NCBI GenBank assembly: GCA_037043235.1
Contig: JAWRVZ010000024.1
Location: 3,262,501 to 3,326,500 of the forward strand
Direction of reading: 5' to 3'
Length of the DNA stretch: 64,000 bases
From: Rhodeus uyekii
Lineage: Eukaryota > Chordata > Actinopteri > Cypriniformes > Acheilognathidae
Shown here: positions 47,485-60,320 of the stretch, piece after piece
How the letters are laid out: the number at the start of each line of letters is the position of its first letter
How positions within the stretch are numbered: the first letter of the stretch is position 1
Notes under the pieces: generated by a model
What the model saw: only the letters and a program-made list of their open reading frames with translations
What the model was told of the DNA's origin: nothing
The model's database searches: none
Made by a program: the position numbers and the translations under genes

Positions 47485-50400
47485 CTGCAAGAAAGTCATT
47501 GATTACAAACATAAGACCAACCAACATTACACTCAAGTACATTATTTTTTACAATGAGTATGATCTATACTGTGTTATACCTCTAGATCAATTACATTAA
47601 TGCAATCTTTAAAAAAAGAACAAGAGAATTTGACACTATGATCACTGTGTGAAATGTGATTTCAATTAAAATGACTGTATTTTTGATCAGTAAAGTATCT
47701 AATTTAATATATTTAGAATGTAATTTATTTCTGTGAATTTTCAGCATCATCACTTTTCACATGATCCTTGAGAAATCAATAATACAGTAATACCTCGGTT
47801 TACGAGTGACTTTGTATACGAGCAAATTGGTGTACGAGCATAGAAAGTCAAATCAGTGTACGAGCATTGTATCGGAGTGCGAGAAAATTTTTGCGTCACC
47901 CACGCGCATTTTTTGTGTGGAAAAGCGCGCGTTTTTACTGACAATATCCTAACGACAGCCTCTCACAAAGCCTATTAACCCATGACTCGTTCATTCTCTC
48001 AGCATCGCTCGGTTTGGTTGCATCATTCACCACAGTGATACTTTTAGAAGTGATTTACAGCGGTTTTACCTCGTGTTGTTAACATTAATTGTGTTCGCTA
48101 TTGTTCATGTAGTGAAATATATATGTACAGTACAGCATATAGACAACGGCCCTCAAGATGAGCAAGAAAGAAGGTACGAAATTCTCCCTGTAAGCAGTAA
48201 AACCCTCCTCTCGTCTCCTTCACGCCAGCAGAGACAGGTAAAGTGCGCGTTACAGTAAATTGTCAAGTATTTTTAGAGTTTAATTGTCAATTATTAATTA
48301 GTATTTATATAAGAGATCTTAATAGGGTAAAACCGACAAAAATATTTAAAATGGGCATTTATGGTCATGTGGAACAAATCAAGTGATTTTTATTGCATTC
48401 TTATGGGGAAAATTGTTTTGGTGTACGAGCATTTTGAGTTACGAGCTCGCTCTTGAAACAAACTAAACTCTTAAACCGAGGTAATACTGCATGTTGATTT
48501 GGTGTCCAAGGAAAATTTCAGCTTTTTATTAATGTAGTGCATTTCTTTGTGGAACCGGTGATAAAAACTTTTCATTTGCAACATGTATACAAGTGTTTAT
48601 GTTTTCAGGCCTCCAAAATGCTGTTGTTGTGTTAATGAGCAGCCAAAACATGTTTTTAGTTGAAAACAGTGTCTGGTAAAATCCTCTGGTTGTTAAAAGC
48701 TAAGGGTACAGAAAAAGGAGCCTCAGCTGCACTTAGGCTAAATCTCCTTTTTAAAATATTCTCATACAAACCCCGCCCACATCCAAACCTGATGGTTGCA
48801 CAGCTCAGACAATCGTACAATGTCCATTAAGATGCACTGAACCCTCTCCAGTCTACTCCTCCTTGAATAACCCTCACAATAGGGCTCTCTCAGTGTATCG
48901 TGAGGTGTCATTCATTCAGGACGGCAAAAGGGAGGGGGTCTGGAGAAAAGCAGTTTCAGATAACAAAGGGGTTTGGACTCCCATGTATTAAAGCTACCTC
49001 TGGAGTTTGTACATTAGGGCTGGGTAGTGATTTCTGTGCCATTCACACGTCACCGTTATCTAACTAACTAAAACTTTACATGTTTTGGCCGTTGATTTAC
49101 ATGACAACAGCGTTTTGGGAGGCTGAAAATGCAAGCCTTTGGAAACAATACCGTTACCGCCTCTCTGTAAACTGCAAAATAGTCAGTCTATAGTAGTCAT
49201 AATATTCATTTACAAAGTGGCAGTGCCAAACTACTGGCTTGGCATGAATAATACAGCGTTTTTAGTTGTTTTTAGTGTCACGTGATCCTTCCGAAATCAT
49301 TATAATATGCTGATTTGATACTAAACAAACATTTGTACAGCTGTACTGCTCAATATTTTTGTTGAAACTGATTTCCGGGATTCTTATTGATTACACATCA
49401 ATATATTGAGCCGACATAGAATCAATAGAGAGTTTCCGCAACGGCATCAAGCAATAGATTGAAGCGCTCGTTTGTGTGAAGAACAAGAGCAAGAGCCACA
49501 GGAGAGAACAGTCGCCTTCCATCACTGATAACAGCGGCATTGAACACAAGCAAGATTTCAAAAACAATACATTCCAGTGCCAGATCGTCCTATTTAACAC
49601 AAGCAAAGAAAATTAATGCTCTACTACGGTCAACTGAAGATGTTTCCTTTGTTTTCTAAAGTGGCAGAGACTAATTTGACTGTAGACTGTAGTCTGAAAA
49701 CTTGGTTCGTATTTTAAAAACAACTTGAGGTTGAGCAAATAATGGGAAACAAATGATGCGAACAACTACAACATATTGTTATGGCATTTTTTACTCAATA
49801 CACCATCCAGTGAAAACTGTCTCTTACTTGACCTTTAATCTGGCCCACCGTTAGATCTAAGAAAAGCCATCTTCAGCTAGGTGCATTGTAACGATGGAGG
49901 GTTCAGACACTCAGCTCTGAGGGAGGGCTGATTGGCGGTGTTGAAATATGCAGAGGTCAATGGAAGAGGCAAAGGTTGATCTATTTAAAGACAACCGACT
50001 ACAATTGAGCCCAGAGGAGCTTGAATTTGTCAAGCGAACTAACAAAGACCTTCTGTAAAAATCCAGATATATAGACGCCTGTGTGCACTTTGTGTGCGCC
50101 CCCATCCATTTACAGGAACAGTCTGTGGTCGCGGGTCAGGATGTGAATGTATTGATGCCTGAGCTATTAATAGTCAGAGGCTTGATACACCTGCTTTAGC
50201 CAGCATGGGTTAGAGTAATCTTAAATGCACGGGCACGTACCCTCTGACAGCATGAAGCAAGCGCAAAGAGGGGAAGGCGGTGCGGACGTTCACGGTGTGC
50301 AGAAGAATGAGGCGGATGGCCCACTCCACTCGCTCCTCTCCTCCTTTCGCCATGAAGGCAGGGATCCACAGCACACTCCCGCTGAGGCTCTGCAGCCTGT

Positions 50401-53400
50401 GGACGAAGCGCTGTACCCACTCCTCACTGTTCAGGTCCTGAAAGGCACGTTGGACCACAGAAGGGTTCATAGTCACCAGACTAGTGCGCAGGCCCACATC
50501 AGCCGAATACTCCTCCACCGGAGCCAGGTTGCACCTTGGAAATGCACACATACACATATGGTTAATTGTTAATTATTATTTCAAGTTAGACTGGTCTCCA
50601 ATGCAAACACAAACACACACATTACAACGCCTATTAGTTGTAATTCCTTTTGGTCAGGCTTAGTTAACTTCATACAGTCAACAAGCCATTCACAAGCCAT
50701 AAACATATATTTCTGTAAACATATCTGGTATTTTTTACACATTAAACCTAAAACATATATATCTACGCAAATATGTCAATGCAAATGCGTGTTGCATTCT
50801 TGCTGCTGCCGTTGTATTGTTCAAACAACATTATCCTTCAAGAACACAAAACCAAGGAACACAAATCGTGCCAAAAGAGCTCTTTAGCGCCCATCCACTC
50901 CCGGGAATCAATGTGAATGACGTAATCGAGTCAGTCGCTCTGAACATCCCTGTAAAATATTTGAACAATTTTTAAATAGTTTTCTGCAGCAAATCCAAGT
51001 TTGTAATGTTGTGATTCACCTTACAGCTGGTTGGCTTTTATCACGGTGTATAATTAATTAACAAAGACTTATAAAACAAAATCTAGGAAAAAACACTTCT
51101 GGAACCAAGATCTCAGGGGAAAAAAGTGTCACTGTTGCACTATTTAAGGTGGAACTACCGCATTGATGAGTAATAGCAATTAAGGGAAGCAATAGAGGGT
51201 TCTTGGAAATGTCCTGGGTAAAAAAAAAAAAAAAGTTACAAACTATTAAACTAAATCACATGAAATGAATCAACAGCCGTGGCCAAAAGTATTGGCAGTG
51301 ACAAATTTTGTTTGTTTGCTGCTTCAGCATTTATAGATGCGTTTCTACGGTACACTGGAAAACAATTATATGCATTTCATAACTTTTAAAGTCTTTTATT
51401 GAAAAAAAAAATCATTTAATATATGCAAAGAGTCAATATTTACAGAGTTAACCCTTCTTTATAACCTCTACAATTCACTCTGGCATGGTGGATATCAGCC
51501 TCTGACTGATAGAGATCATTCTTGCCTCATTAGTGCTCAGAGTTGATCACAAATTGCAGGCTTCTGCTTGTCCACTCGCCTTATGAGGACTGACACAGGT
51601 TCTCTATGGGATTGAGACCCAAGAGTTGCCCGGCCATGGAAACAAAATTTCAATCTAATGATCTGAGCCACTTCATTATCACTCTTGCCTTTAGACATGG
51701 TGCTCCATCCTACTGGAAAGAGCACGGATCATCACCAAATTGCTTCTGGTCATTTTGATACAATAACACAATAGCATTATTTATTAATGGCAGTGCTTGG
51801 GCAGATTTTTGAGAGTCCCTTGATGAAAAGCGACCCCACACATGGATGGTCTCAGTAAGCTTCACTCTCAGCACGACACAGGACTCATTGTAGCTTTCAC
51901 CTTTACTTCTCTAGACAATTGTTCTTTCAGATGTCCCACTCTCAACCAGTCGAAAAGGGGCTTAATCACAGAATATAACTTTGCACCAGTCTTCTGCAGT
52001 CCATGCCTTGTGCTTCCTGCAGAATTGTAGTCTGTCCTTGATGTTTTTCTTGGAGAGAAATGGCTTCCTAGCTGCCCTCCTTGACACCAGTCTTGGCTTC
52101 AGTGTGCGTGCAGATGCATCACACACTCACACCTGCTGCCAATATTGAGCAAACTCCTCACTGACATGATTCCGTAGCTCTTGAAGTTCCTAATGATCCA
52201 GTAAATGGTCCTTTCAAGTGCAACAATCTTTGTAGTAATTTCCTTGCATGTGTGGCCATTTTGATGCAAAGAGATGATGACTGCACATCTTTCTTTGAAG
52301 GCAACCATTGCGAACACAATGATTGGAGGCACTTCTTTCGTCCTTTTAAAGTAATCAGTCTGCTCTTTTGATCCAATCAAAACGATGGAGTGAGTTCATC
52401 TGATTAGTGCTTGTTCACACTTTCCCAGGTGCGGATGATATGGTTAGTGAAATTGTGTTAGCTGGTCATTCTGTGCCAGGGTCAAAGAAAAAAAGTGACA
52501 ATTGGGTTGTGACAGGTGTTTGTTTATTTTGGCCAATTATTCATAATGACTCTACAAACAGTTCGAATCAACGCTGCAACAACAGAAGCAGCTAACTAAC
52601 CCTAACCTTGTGAAACTAAATTTATGTCACTACCTATACCTTTGACCATGGCTGTACATAAAACTAATTAAAATATATAATTTGATTATGTGAGTAGAAA
52701 AAATATAATAGTAACATTTTATTTTTACACATTGATAATAATATACAGTAATACCTTGAGATACGAGCGTCCCGACATACGAGTATTCCGAGATATGAGC
52801 AAGCCTTCGAGGAATTTTTGCTTTGAGATACGAGTAAATATTTGAGATACGAGCACGCTTACTGACGCCGACGCCAGGTGTTCGAGCACTTGGAGCAGCT
52901 CAAGCCGCCTCATTTATGGGGTAATTGCATATGATCTCCACTGGAGGGCCATCTTGGTTTTACAGCGGGAGGTTACCGGGTGCAACGAGTGATTCACGAG
53001 TATTATGCTTGGAGCAGCACGAGTTATGTATGTTCAATAATAATAAATATGAGGTTCTGAGGCCATCCAATACACTACACGGGAGGAAACAATGCACTTC
53101 CGTATTGTGTTTGCATTATCTAAGTTATTCCTCCCTCTTCCTCCGCACATGCCGCCATTAGTCGCTACTGTATCGTCTGTCTCAAAGGTAAGAACTCATA
53201 ATTAAAACCACATTTTATTTTATATTACAGGAATCCTTATATACTATAATTTTGTGTGTGTGTGTTTATGTCTCCATAGCAATGAAAAACATGTTTTTTT
53301 ATTGTTATTAGCACTAACAAGGGAATTTTTTAGAGGGCCGGAATGGATTAATTATTTTTCTGTTATTTCTTATGGGAAAAAATTATTTGAGATATGAGCA

Positions 53401-56400
53401 ATTTGAGTTACGAGCTTGGCCCTTGAACGATTGCTTGTATCTCAAGGTATTACTGTATTATTTTTTATAATGTTAAATTCTGTATTCATGCATGAAAATG
53501 TATAGCTGCCATTAAAATTTTAGGATAGGGGACCCTCACATCTGGAAGTATCTAGAAGTCTGTGGCAGACTTAACCCCTGCCTTAAGAGTATTTACATCC
53601 AGCTGATATGAGCATCAGAAGTAACACAATGCGTGTAAACACTGGCATATAAAGAGCAAAAGTAAACGATTCTCACTCCAAAACAAGTTATTTAACCAAA
53701 TCAGCATTATAATACAGTCTGCATTAGTGTCATATGAAGAATCCTCCAAAAGACTAAGCAAACAGCTTTTAGAGCTCATCCTATCATTTAACTTGGAAAA
53801 AAATCCATGGAAACACACAAAGGTGACTTTAAAGCAAATACCAAGCAGGGTGCTGGCATTATCATCTTGCCACAGTACCTGGAAAACCTTTCAACACTGG
53901 CACCATGCCGACTGCCGAGGCTTAGCTGTCACGGTCACACTCCCACACAGTTTTGTCCTTGCCCGACGGAACAGCCACACCAACCACACAAGAGGGATTT
54001 AAGTTCCTCCATTACTTAATCTTTGATGGTCTATATGTCCCTGGACTGGGGCTGAATGACATTAATGTCCTAAGAGCACAGCTGGGCTGATGAGGACTCA
54101 TTAAGGACTGAAAATCTCACAGTATTACACTACTGTGAGCATCACATGCTGGCTTTTCAAGCAAGCAGCTTTCGGCCGTAAGGCAGGACATTTTAAAGGC
54201 AAGGGAACTTTAGTCACTTTCAGAAGACAGCCTAATTACGTTTCCAAGGCTATGGCTTAGTATGACTTGTACAAATGTCATATTTGCTCAGCTGGTCGCA
54301 AATTGCAGTATGTATCACCCTTCAGTTCTAAAAGCCTTCAGATCGTGAGACAAGCCTTGAAGTAGTACTGACAGATATTTCAAAAGTGCATTGTCTCACA
54401 TACAGATCGCAAGCGGTGTGAAATCCAAACAGCATTTCTTTAAAGCAGTGGTTCTCAAACTGGTGGGCCCGGAGTTATAAACGGGGGGGCACAACAAAGG
54501 ATAGAGAACAGTCAGCAGGTTGTTAGGCAAAAGAAACCTCTGCAGGGTGATTGAAGACTCCACTGCGAAATTATAAGTAAATAATAGAACAAAACACTAA
54601 TTTGACATTTTTATTACCTCAAGATTACTTGCAGCAGCTGCTCGATCGGTCTACACAAAGCAGATGATGAATATACCTCAAACATCACAACTACCAAAAC
54701 AACGCGTCTACACCAGACGCGAGTGGCGTGATACCAGTCAACAAAAGGTAACACTACCCACTATAATCAGTGATGCGGTCTACACTGGATGTGGCGCAGC
54801 AAATTCCGACAGTAAACTGATGCCCCGCTCGTTTCTGACATACTCCAAGTCAAGAAAATCTGACGAGGCATATCCCGCCTTCAGATTCACCAGTACAACG
54901 GTGGGTAATGAAGAGAGACCACAGTGTGTTGTGTGACTCACAATATTAGCTTCTGACAACATGAAGCCCAACAAGTTAAGATGCCACTCGAACACTGTAT
55001 TAATTACAATCAGTGTTTCAAATAACTCCTATAGGACTTTGCAAGGTCATGTCTGAGAGTGAGAAAGTTTGAAATAAGAAATAGTCAGTGTGAAACAGTA
55101 TGAAAAGTCATAGATACAAGAATGAAAGAGCAAAATATGAGAATTTAAGTGGCAATTAGCAGGTATAGGCATGTTCAAATGACTAGAGACTGTTTTATAA
55201 AAAAATCTACATTGACAGTTATGAAAATGATTCTTTACAGCCAGTTTATGTTGGTTTGTTTGATTCAGGATGAGAACACTTACTAACTAGCTAAAGGGCC
55301 AGTCACACAGCGAAAACGCATGAATCACGCACAAATTACGCGGAGCGCGTGTATGCATAATTCGTCGGTGGAACGAACGTAGACCGTCAATGATTGTAAG
55401 CGTCGAAGGCGGTTTGTGCGTGATTTTGAGTTTTGAACGGTTCAAAATTTTTCCGTTATTCATGAGTCGACATGCGTAGTTTATGTCGGAACTGGTTCGA
55501 AACCTCGAACGTCCACGTCAGTCCACTGACGCCCCACCTTCATATCACGCCTGAACCGCGCACGTATAACGTTCATTCACATACAAGACAGACGAATACG
55601 CGGAATGTTCGCGAAGCGGGGATTGTTTGGACGCGCTCCGTCAGTGATTCATGCGTCGGGCGTGCGTCGAATGTTCGTTGAATACTGCACCGTATTTGCT
55701 CGTATGCATCGACGTGGGCGATATGTCAGTGATTGTAAATGATACGTGCGCGGTTCATGCGTGATTCGTCAGTGATTTCTACCCCCGACACCCTGAAAAT
55801 TTGGTCAATTTCTCGACGCACAAGCACACACAAACCCAATCTGTGCGTGATTTGTGAGTGATTCATGCGTGATCGGCTGTGTGACTGGCCCTTAAGCTAC
55901 ATCAAAGGCTATGTCAACAGAGCACAAACCGTTAAAACGTGACAGAAGACAAAGGTTTACCTAATGACAAAGTCATGTGAATCAATCTCTCGGCCGCAGC
56001 TGCTGTTCAGTAATATCCCAGAGTTCCCTACGATGGCGCATTGTTTGTAATGCTGGTTCTTCATGGGGGACACCGTGGGTAAAAGTTGGTACAGGTTCTC
56101 AGAGATGTTTGTGGTGCTCTGGCGGTCAAATATATAATGAATTACATCCCCGGGTTTAAACGTGCTCTTAAGGATGGAGATGTCCCTCTCAGCATCCAGG
56201 AACCTCAAAATGTTTTTCCTGGAGGAAAAGTGAAAAATCATAACACTTCATGAATGCTGGGGAAAAGACTAAACACATTATAGATTCTACCTTCGTCAGA
56301 AATGCTGTGCATTAACGTTGAGTCATACCTGATGAGGTTAGACAAGGTTCTGTTGAAAGACCATTCAGGTGAAGATGAATTGCAGGTTTTGCTCGTTATG

Positions 56401-59400
56401 CCTGGAAGTGGAATTGTAGAAGAGACTTTGCTCTTCCTATAGGTAACTAGAGAAGTAGGGGCAGCATTCAGGACTGAATTTCTGAAGAAAAAAAAAGGAC
56501 ATAGTGTGTTTATATGCACTTACCATACATCAGTATTAGCAACTTAGACACGGTTACAAATTCAATCTGTCAGCTCAAAACATTGGCTGCTATGTTTTGG
56601 GAAACCATAAAATCGATTTTCGAAACCTTGATGAAACAATAATGCGAAACAAGCAAACTTTAGTTTAAAATCTTGCTGATATTATAGTTTTTTCCGTGTT
56701 GTCATCTAAAATCGAAACAAGTAACATAAAGAAAAGGAAAACAAGAATAAATTTGCATTTTAAATTTCTTTCATTCGTTTTAGGGGGCTAAAACACAAAA
56801 CAGACTAAAAGATTTGGTTGGAAGCAACAATGACATTTTCTCAGGAAACATCATAAATCATAAATGATATAACAAATCAGATTACAAACCTGTCGGATTG
56901 AAGGACAAAGCTTTTTAAGTGAAATCTCTGCGAATCCTCAGTGTTCCTAAGAGCAGAAGGCATAAAATATTCATCATCTTTATCCAGTAATATGACCATT
57001 AATAATGCTCTGAAATCACATCAGTGAGTAGATAATTGAGGCAGAGGCAATTAGACCTCAGACTGGAACAAATACATGAAATTGAATTAGGATGATGATT
57101 ATTATTTAGCACTTTTATGCGAGTCATTCCACTTATATGAACTCTTTAGGATATTTTCACGGTTCAAATCCAAGGTCATGGTCATTTTAACCCTTGTTAT
57201 TATTTATTCATTTCAGCATTTGTTACAACAATTATTTCAACCCTTACTCACACAGAGGATGTGTTTGAAGAAAGATTTGTTAGCCTGCTTAACTACCAAA
57301 TTCATTTATTGAAACTCTTTTGGTCAGTGGTCTGGTACATTTAATCAAATATGTTGGTCATTGCGAACCCAAATAAAATAAACACCTGGAGGATTCACCT
57401 TAACGGTAAGGATAATAGTCGTTTACCTCTACCTTATGAGCCCCCCTTCAAAATATTTAGGACAGGATTGCATTGTATCCTTGAGCAAATCGGTCCTATT
57501 TGTCTACAATTGACTGCAATGTTCTCCATCTCTCCCCCAAAGTCATGGCTACGTGCATTATTAAGCAGACAGAGCACAGATCTCTTAAAATTCTGAGGAG
57601 CAGCTTCAAATGCAGATTTAATGGTGGTGTTGCTTCAAAGCATTTATTACTGTTCTGAGAGATACCCCTTAGATCCTTTGTTTGATATTGCAATATAGGA
57701 TATAATTCCATAAATCGCACCCAATAACTAAAACAAAAAATAGATCATAAGCTAATCTAATGACTTCTGACAGCTAGTAAATTGGGATTTTACAATTATA
57801 TTTTGTCTCTGGGATATTTTGGGTTTGCAAATACGAGGGAGGAAAGGTTCCCTTTGCATGGTTAATGGATAAACTTTAATTAGCGTGGCAAAACATGAAA
57901 TAAAATATCATGGTACAAGGCAAACAAGCCAAATACTTTGCATAACACATCAAATATGGCAACTAAAAGTATGATCTATTAAAAAATGGAAGACTAAATG
58001 CACATCTTGGCAGCATACAGTATACTTGTTGTTTTCTCATGCAATTATTCTCGCAATTAATCCATCTATGCACAAACATTCTTCTCACTCAAGAGCTTTA
58101 AAGCATATGTCCCGAGACAGCTAGATTTGCAATTATGTAAGCCTGAGGATTTCTGCTGTACGGTTCAATTATAGCGAAGGAAAGGCACGCTGTTCATTTT
58201 TGTCTCAAAGCTGTAGCTTTAAAGCCACAAATCAAACAGTAACCCTCTAGATGCCACAATCAGACGGTCTTTCACTTGCATGAATGGGTGAAAGCAGAAC
58301 ACACTCAAGAGCAAAATAAAACCACAGACCAACAGCCATCCGTCAGAGAGCAGCAGGGTCAGCTGCATTTATCTGAGGACTCTCACACTCAGCAAAAGTC
58401 TGAATGACACATTTTGGAGATCGGCCAAGTATTAATAATCGGAAAGTATGCATGTTCAGCAAAAAACAGTTCCAAAGTGAGCTCTGTGTTTGGTCACTCT
58501 GCTGGTAACTAAATCTGAATACATAAAAGATGAACCTAAACGGGTTAGTTCACAGAAAAATTTACAATTTCAGTTTTGAGTGGTTTGACCCGTGTTCTGA
58601 AGAGAAACAAGTTTAATTTTGGCTTTTAGTTACATACAAACATTGCAATGCAAAGCATGTTTGAGCTTCTGCTTACCTATTTGAGTGCTCTGTTTCCAGA
58701 TCAGTGTTTATGAATGCAAAACTCTCTGATTTCATTAAAAATATGACGATCTTCATGTTCCAAAGATGAACGAATGCATTAATGGGTTGGAACAACAAGA
58801 TGGTGAGTAACTGATGCCAGAATTTTATTTTTGGGGGAAAATAACCCTTTAAAGGTTTTAAAATATCAAACATCACCTCCAGAATGAAAATAACTACTAT
58901 CATCTATCAAATTAACGTGATATCAAACATGTGAGGTGTTTCCTCAAATGAAAGTCCCACATGTGGCTTTGTGAACAATAGTCCTCGGGACAACAGATTG
59001 TCTCCCTCCTTTGACTTAGACACAGTATTACACTGTTTGATGAAAGACCAAGCAATCCTGCTGAAATAATACGGTTTAAAATGTACAGTCTGTGTTTTGG
59101 ATAGTCTATGTGGATTGATTGCCGGTCCAAAACGGTTATTAGCTGATCCAAGCCAATCATCAGCAGGTCCAAGGTGGTCATTAAGTTGGCCCAGTGTGTA
59201 AATAATCTCAGACCAGCAACAAAATCAGCTCAGTAGGGGGTTCAGGCTGGTTTTTGGAATATGGTAGCTGGTCAGACAACTACTGAAAAGCAAAGACCAG
59301 TGGGACGCAAGACACTGCTAGAGGGGGTTCATGGAAAAGTTAAAAATAATTATTAATTCTTTGGATTTAAAATAAATCAAAAACCTGATTTCAATAAATA

Positions 59401-60030
59401 AAACTGATTCAAATAAATGTTGATTTAAATAACTGAAAATTATGAAAATATATATATATAAAATGTTCACAAAGCCATTTAATTCTCTAGGCTGTGTGTG
59501 TGTATATATGTACTGTATATATATATATTTTTTCTTCTTTCTAGAGGAGGAAAATGGCTTTATGAGCACCTATTGATGACCAATTTGGACCAACCAGTTC
59601 TTTTCCAAAAACACAGCTCCAGTTTTAAACTGATTTTAATAACTGGGTAAATAAGACAGACATCTCTTGCCATTTTCTCGTGTATTCGCGATATTCCGAT
59701 CAGAGAAACAAATACGCAGCCCACAGAAACGGACTGTCCATTGTTTGGGCTTCTACAAAGTCTCTCTTGAGAGAATCAAGGCACGGAGGACATGGATCCC
59801 AACAAAAACACGAATAGAGTGCAGCTGTGCAGTACAACAAACAAAAAGACAAAACAAAACAAAAAACCACACACACACACAATGGGATATATTTAGGCTG
59901 ACTGTAGGTTAATCGAATGCAAGGCTACTTACGCGATTTCTTCCTCCACTTCCGATAAATCAGCTATAATAACAAATATAGCCAGGGCTGTCCCGATTCC
60001 AAACATCAGTATTCGGAATTCAAAAGACAT
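47199..60030 (-). CDS. st8sia2: st8sia2: alpha-2,8-polysialyltransferase (STX), six coding exons
   Basis: Golgi type II enzyme that adds polysialic acid to N-glycans, chiefly on NCAM. Six exons join in phase to 381 residues (mammalian ST8SIA2 375). N-terminus MSFEFRILMFGIGTALAIFV with an anchor at about 8-25, then ADLSEVEEEIA as in ST8SIA2. Stem about 34-103, polybasic region after 103 (IRKNILRFLDAERD). Sialyl motif L starts CAIVGNSG at about 163 and crosses the exon 4/5 junction; motif S is about 298-320 (RPTTGLLMYTMATRFCDEI); motif III is KYHYYD at about 334-339; motif VS is HTMPLE with His 352. ST8SIA4 is the close alternative; the N-terminal anchor and synteny favour st8sia2. All catalytic motifs are intact. 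Confidence 0.94.
47640..48560. repeat. GTCACATGATC-family repeat split by a pogo insertion
   Basis: CAGCATCATCACTTTTCACATGATCCTTGAGAAATCAATAATA is interrupted at 47785 and resumes at 48490 as CATGTTGATTTGGTGTCCAAG, the expected continuation by comparison with 49270-49350. Confidence 0.65.
47785..48489. mobile_element. pogo/Tigger-like element, 705 bp
   Basis: Ends CAGTAATACCTCGGTTTACG and AAACCGAGGTAATACTG. TA at left, CA at right. Internal TACGAGCA repeats near both ends; lies in st8sia2 intron 5. Confidence 0.85.
49270..49350. repeat. GTCACATGATC-family repeat fragment
   Basis: GTGTCACGTGATCCTTCCGAAATCATTATAATATGCTGATTTG. Confidence 0.6.
50241..50534 (-). CDS. st8sia2: st8sia2 coding exon 5
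   Basis: 294 nt; CNLAPVEEYSADVG completes motif L, then TMNPSVVQRAFQDL, VLWIPAFMAKGGEERVEW and AFPSLRLLHAVRG. Confidence 0.94.
51274..52654. mobile_element. Tc1/mariner element, about 1.38 kb
   Basis: Ends CAGCCGTGGCCAAAAGTATT at 51274 and complement ACCTTTGACCATGGCTG to 52654 with TA following. Full-length relic in st8sia2 intron 4. Confidence 0.82.
51430..52380 (-). pseudogene. Decayed Tc1-type DD34E transposase
   Basis: Starts near 52380 with a helix-turn-helix (IISLHQNGHTCKEITTKIVA), continues through WCKVIF-like catalytic text and DGAPCLKARVIMKWLRS, then GLNPIENL. Several stops and frameshifts; not functional. Confidence 0.75.
52746..53455. mobile_element. pogo/Tigger-like element, 710 bp
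   Basis: Ends CAGTAATACCTTGAGATACG and GTATCTCAAGGTATTACTG, flanked by TA. Same family as 11181-11841. Confidence 0.88.
54446..55010 (+). pseudogene. hAT relic with BED-finger-type transposase N-terminus
   Basis: AGCAGTGGTTCTCAAACTGG at 54444 looks like a hAT end. At about 54820-54996 the plus strand reads SRKSDEAYPAFRF, VGNEERPQCVV, stop, LTILASDNMKPNKLRCHSNT, matching the N-terminus of ZBED5/FAM200-like hAT transposases. The in-frame stop falls where the zinc-ligand cysteines would be. Confidence 0.6.
55295..55892. mobile_element. Harbinger-like MITE, 598 bp, TAA duplications
   Basis: Ends AGGGCCAGTCACACAGC and complement GCTGTGTGACTGGCCCT with TAA on both sides. CpG-rich, with repeated GTGATTCATGCG. 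No coding capacity. Confidence 0.8.
55961..56218 (-). CDS. st8sia2: st8sia2 coding exon 4, polybasic region and motif L
   Basis: 258 nt; KNILRFLDAERD, FKPGDVIHYIFDR, VSPMKN, CAIVGNSGILLNSSCGREID. Confidence 0.94.
56329..56481 (-). CDS. st8sia2: st8sia2 coding exon 3
   Basis: 153 nt; stem with sequons NSS and NRT, ending SNLIR. Strong pyrimidine-rich acceptor. Confidence 0.9.
56890..56946 (-). CDS. st8sia2: st8sia2 coding exon 2
   Basis: 57 nt; NTEDSQRFHLKSFVLQSD, variable stem. Acceptor TGCTCTTAG; donor GACAG/GTTTGT; phase agrees on both sides. Confidence 0.83.
56947..58540. other. st8sia2 intron 1, left part
   Basis: AT-rich; no exon or clear repeat recognised. Confidence 0.45.
58541..58853. 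mobile_element. Short DNA transposon, cyprinid GGGTTAGTTCAC type
   Basis: GGGTTAGTTCACAGAAAAAT at left and inverted TTTTTGGGGGAAAATAACCC at right; internal GATCTTCATGTTCCAAAGATGAACGAATG as in this widespread family. Confidence 0.65.
59090..59310. repeat. Degenerate CTGGTC/CCAGC minisatellite-like repeat
   Basis: Recurrent AGCTGATCCAAG, AGCAGGTCCAAGGTGGTC and TAGCTGGTCAGAC units. Confidence 0.45.
59933..60030 (-). CDS. st8sia2: st8sia2 coding exon 1
   Basis: 98 nt; cytosolic tip, membrane anchor and SEVEEEIA. Donor ATCGC/GTAAGT. The ATG at 60030-60028 gives the expected short cytosolic segment. Confidence 0.92.
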
Positions 60031-60320
60031 GACTTGAGCTCCGTGCGATTCTACAAACGCGTTGAACTATGAGGCGCAATAGAAATCTCTTCTTTTTTCC
60101 CCACTGGGTTCTTACGCAGGGCAACACATGTGATTGCTCCGGCTCCTCGACTGAACTGGACCACTCGAACTGTCCATTCAATATCAGCTTCTTCCACCTT
60201 CACGAAAGTAGTGAAGAGATGAGACCAACGCGAACGTCCTTTCTTCTCTTCTACTCCTCGGAGATCTGCTCGCTGACAGTTCCCTTGAAACTTTGCCTGC
60301 AAGGTGCATAAACTCACATA
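60031..60320 (-). promoter_or_regulatory. st8sia2: st8sia2 5' UTR and promoter region
   Basis: Sequence upstream of the start codon is moderately CpG-containing up to about 60.3 kb, then AT-rich. No core promoter motif is clear. Confidence 0.35.

Noticed and set aside
47199..60030. Identification as st8sia4
   Set aside because: The N-terminal SEVEEEIA anchor segment, C-terminus and synteny fit ST8SIA2 better.
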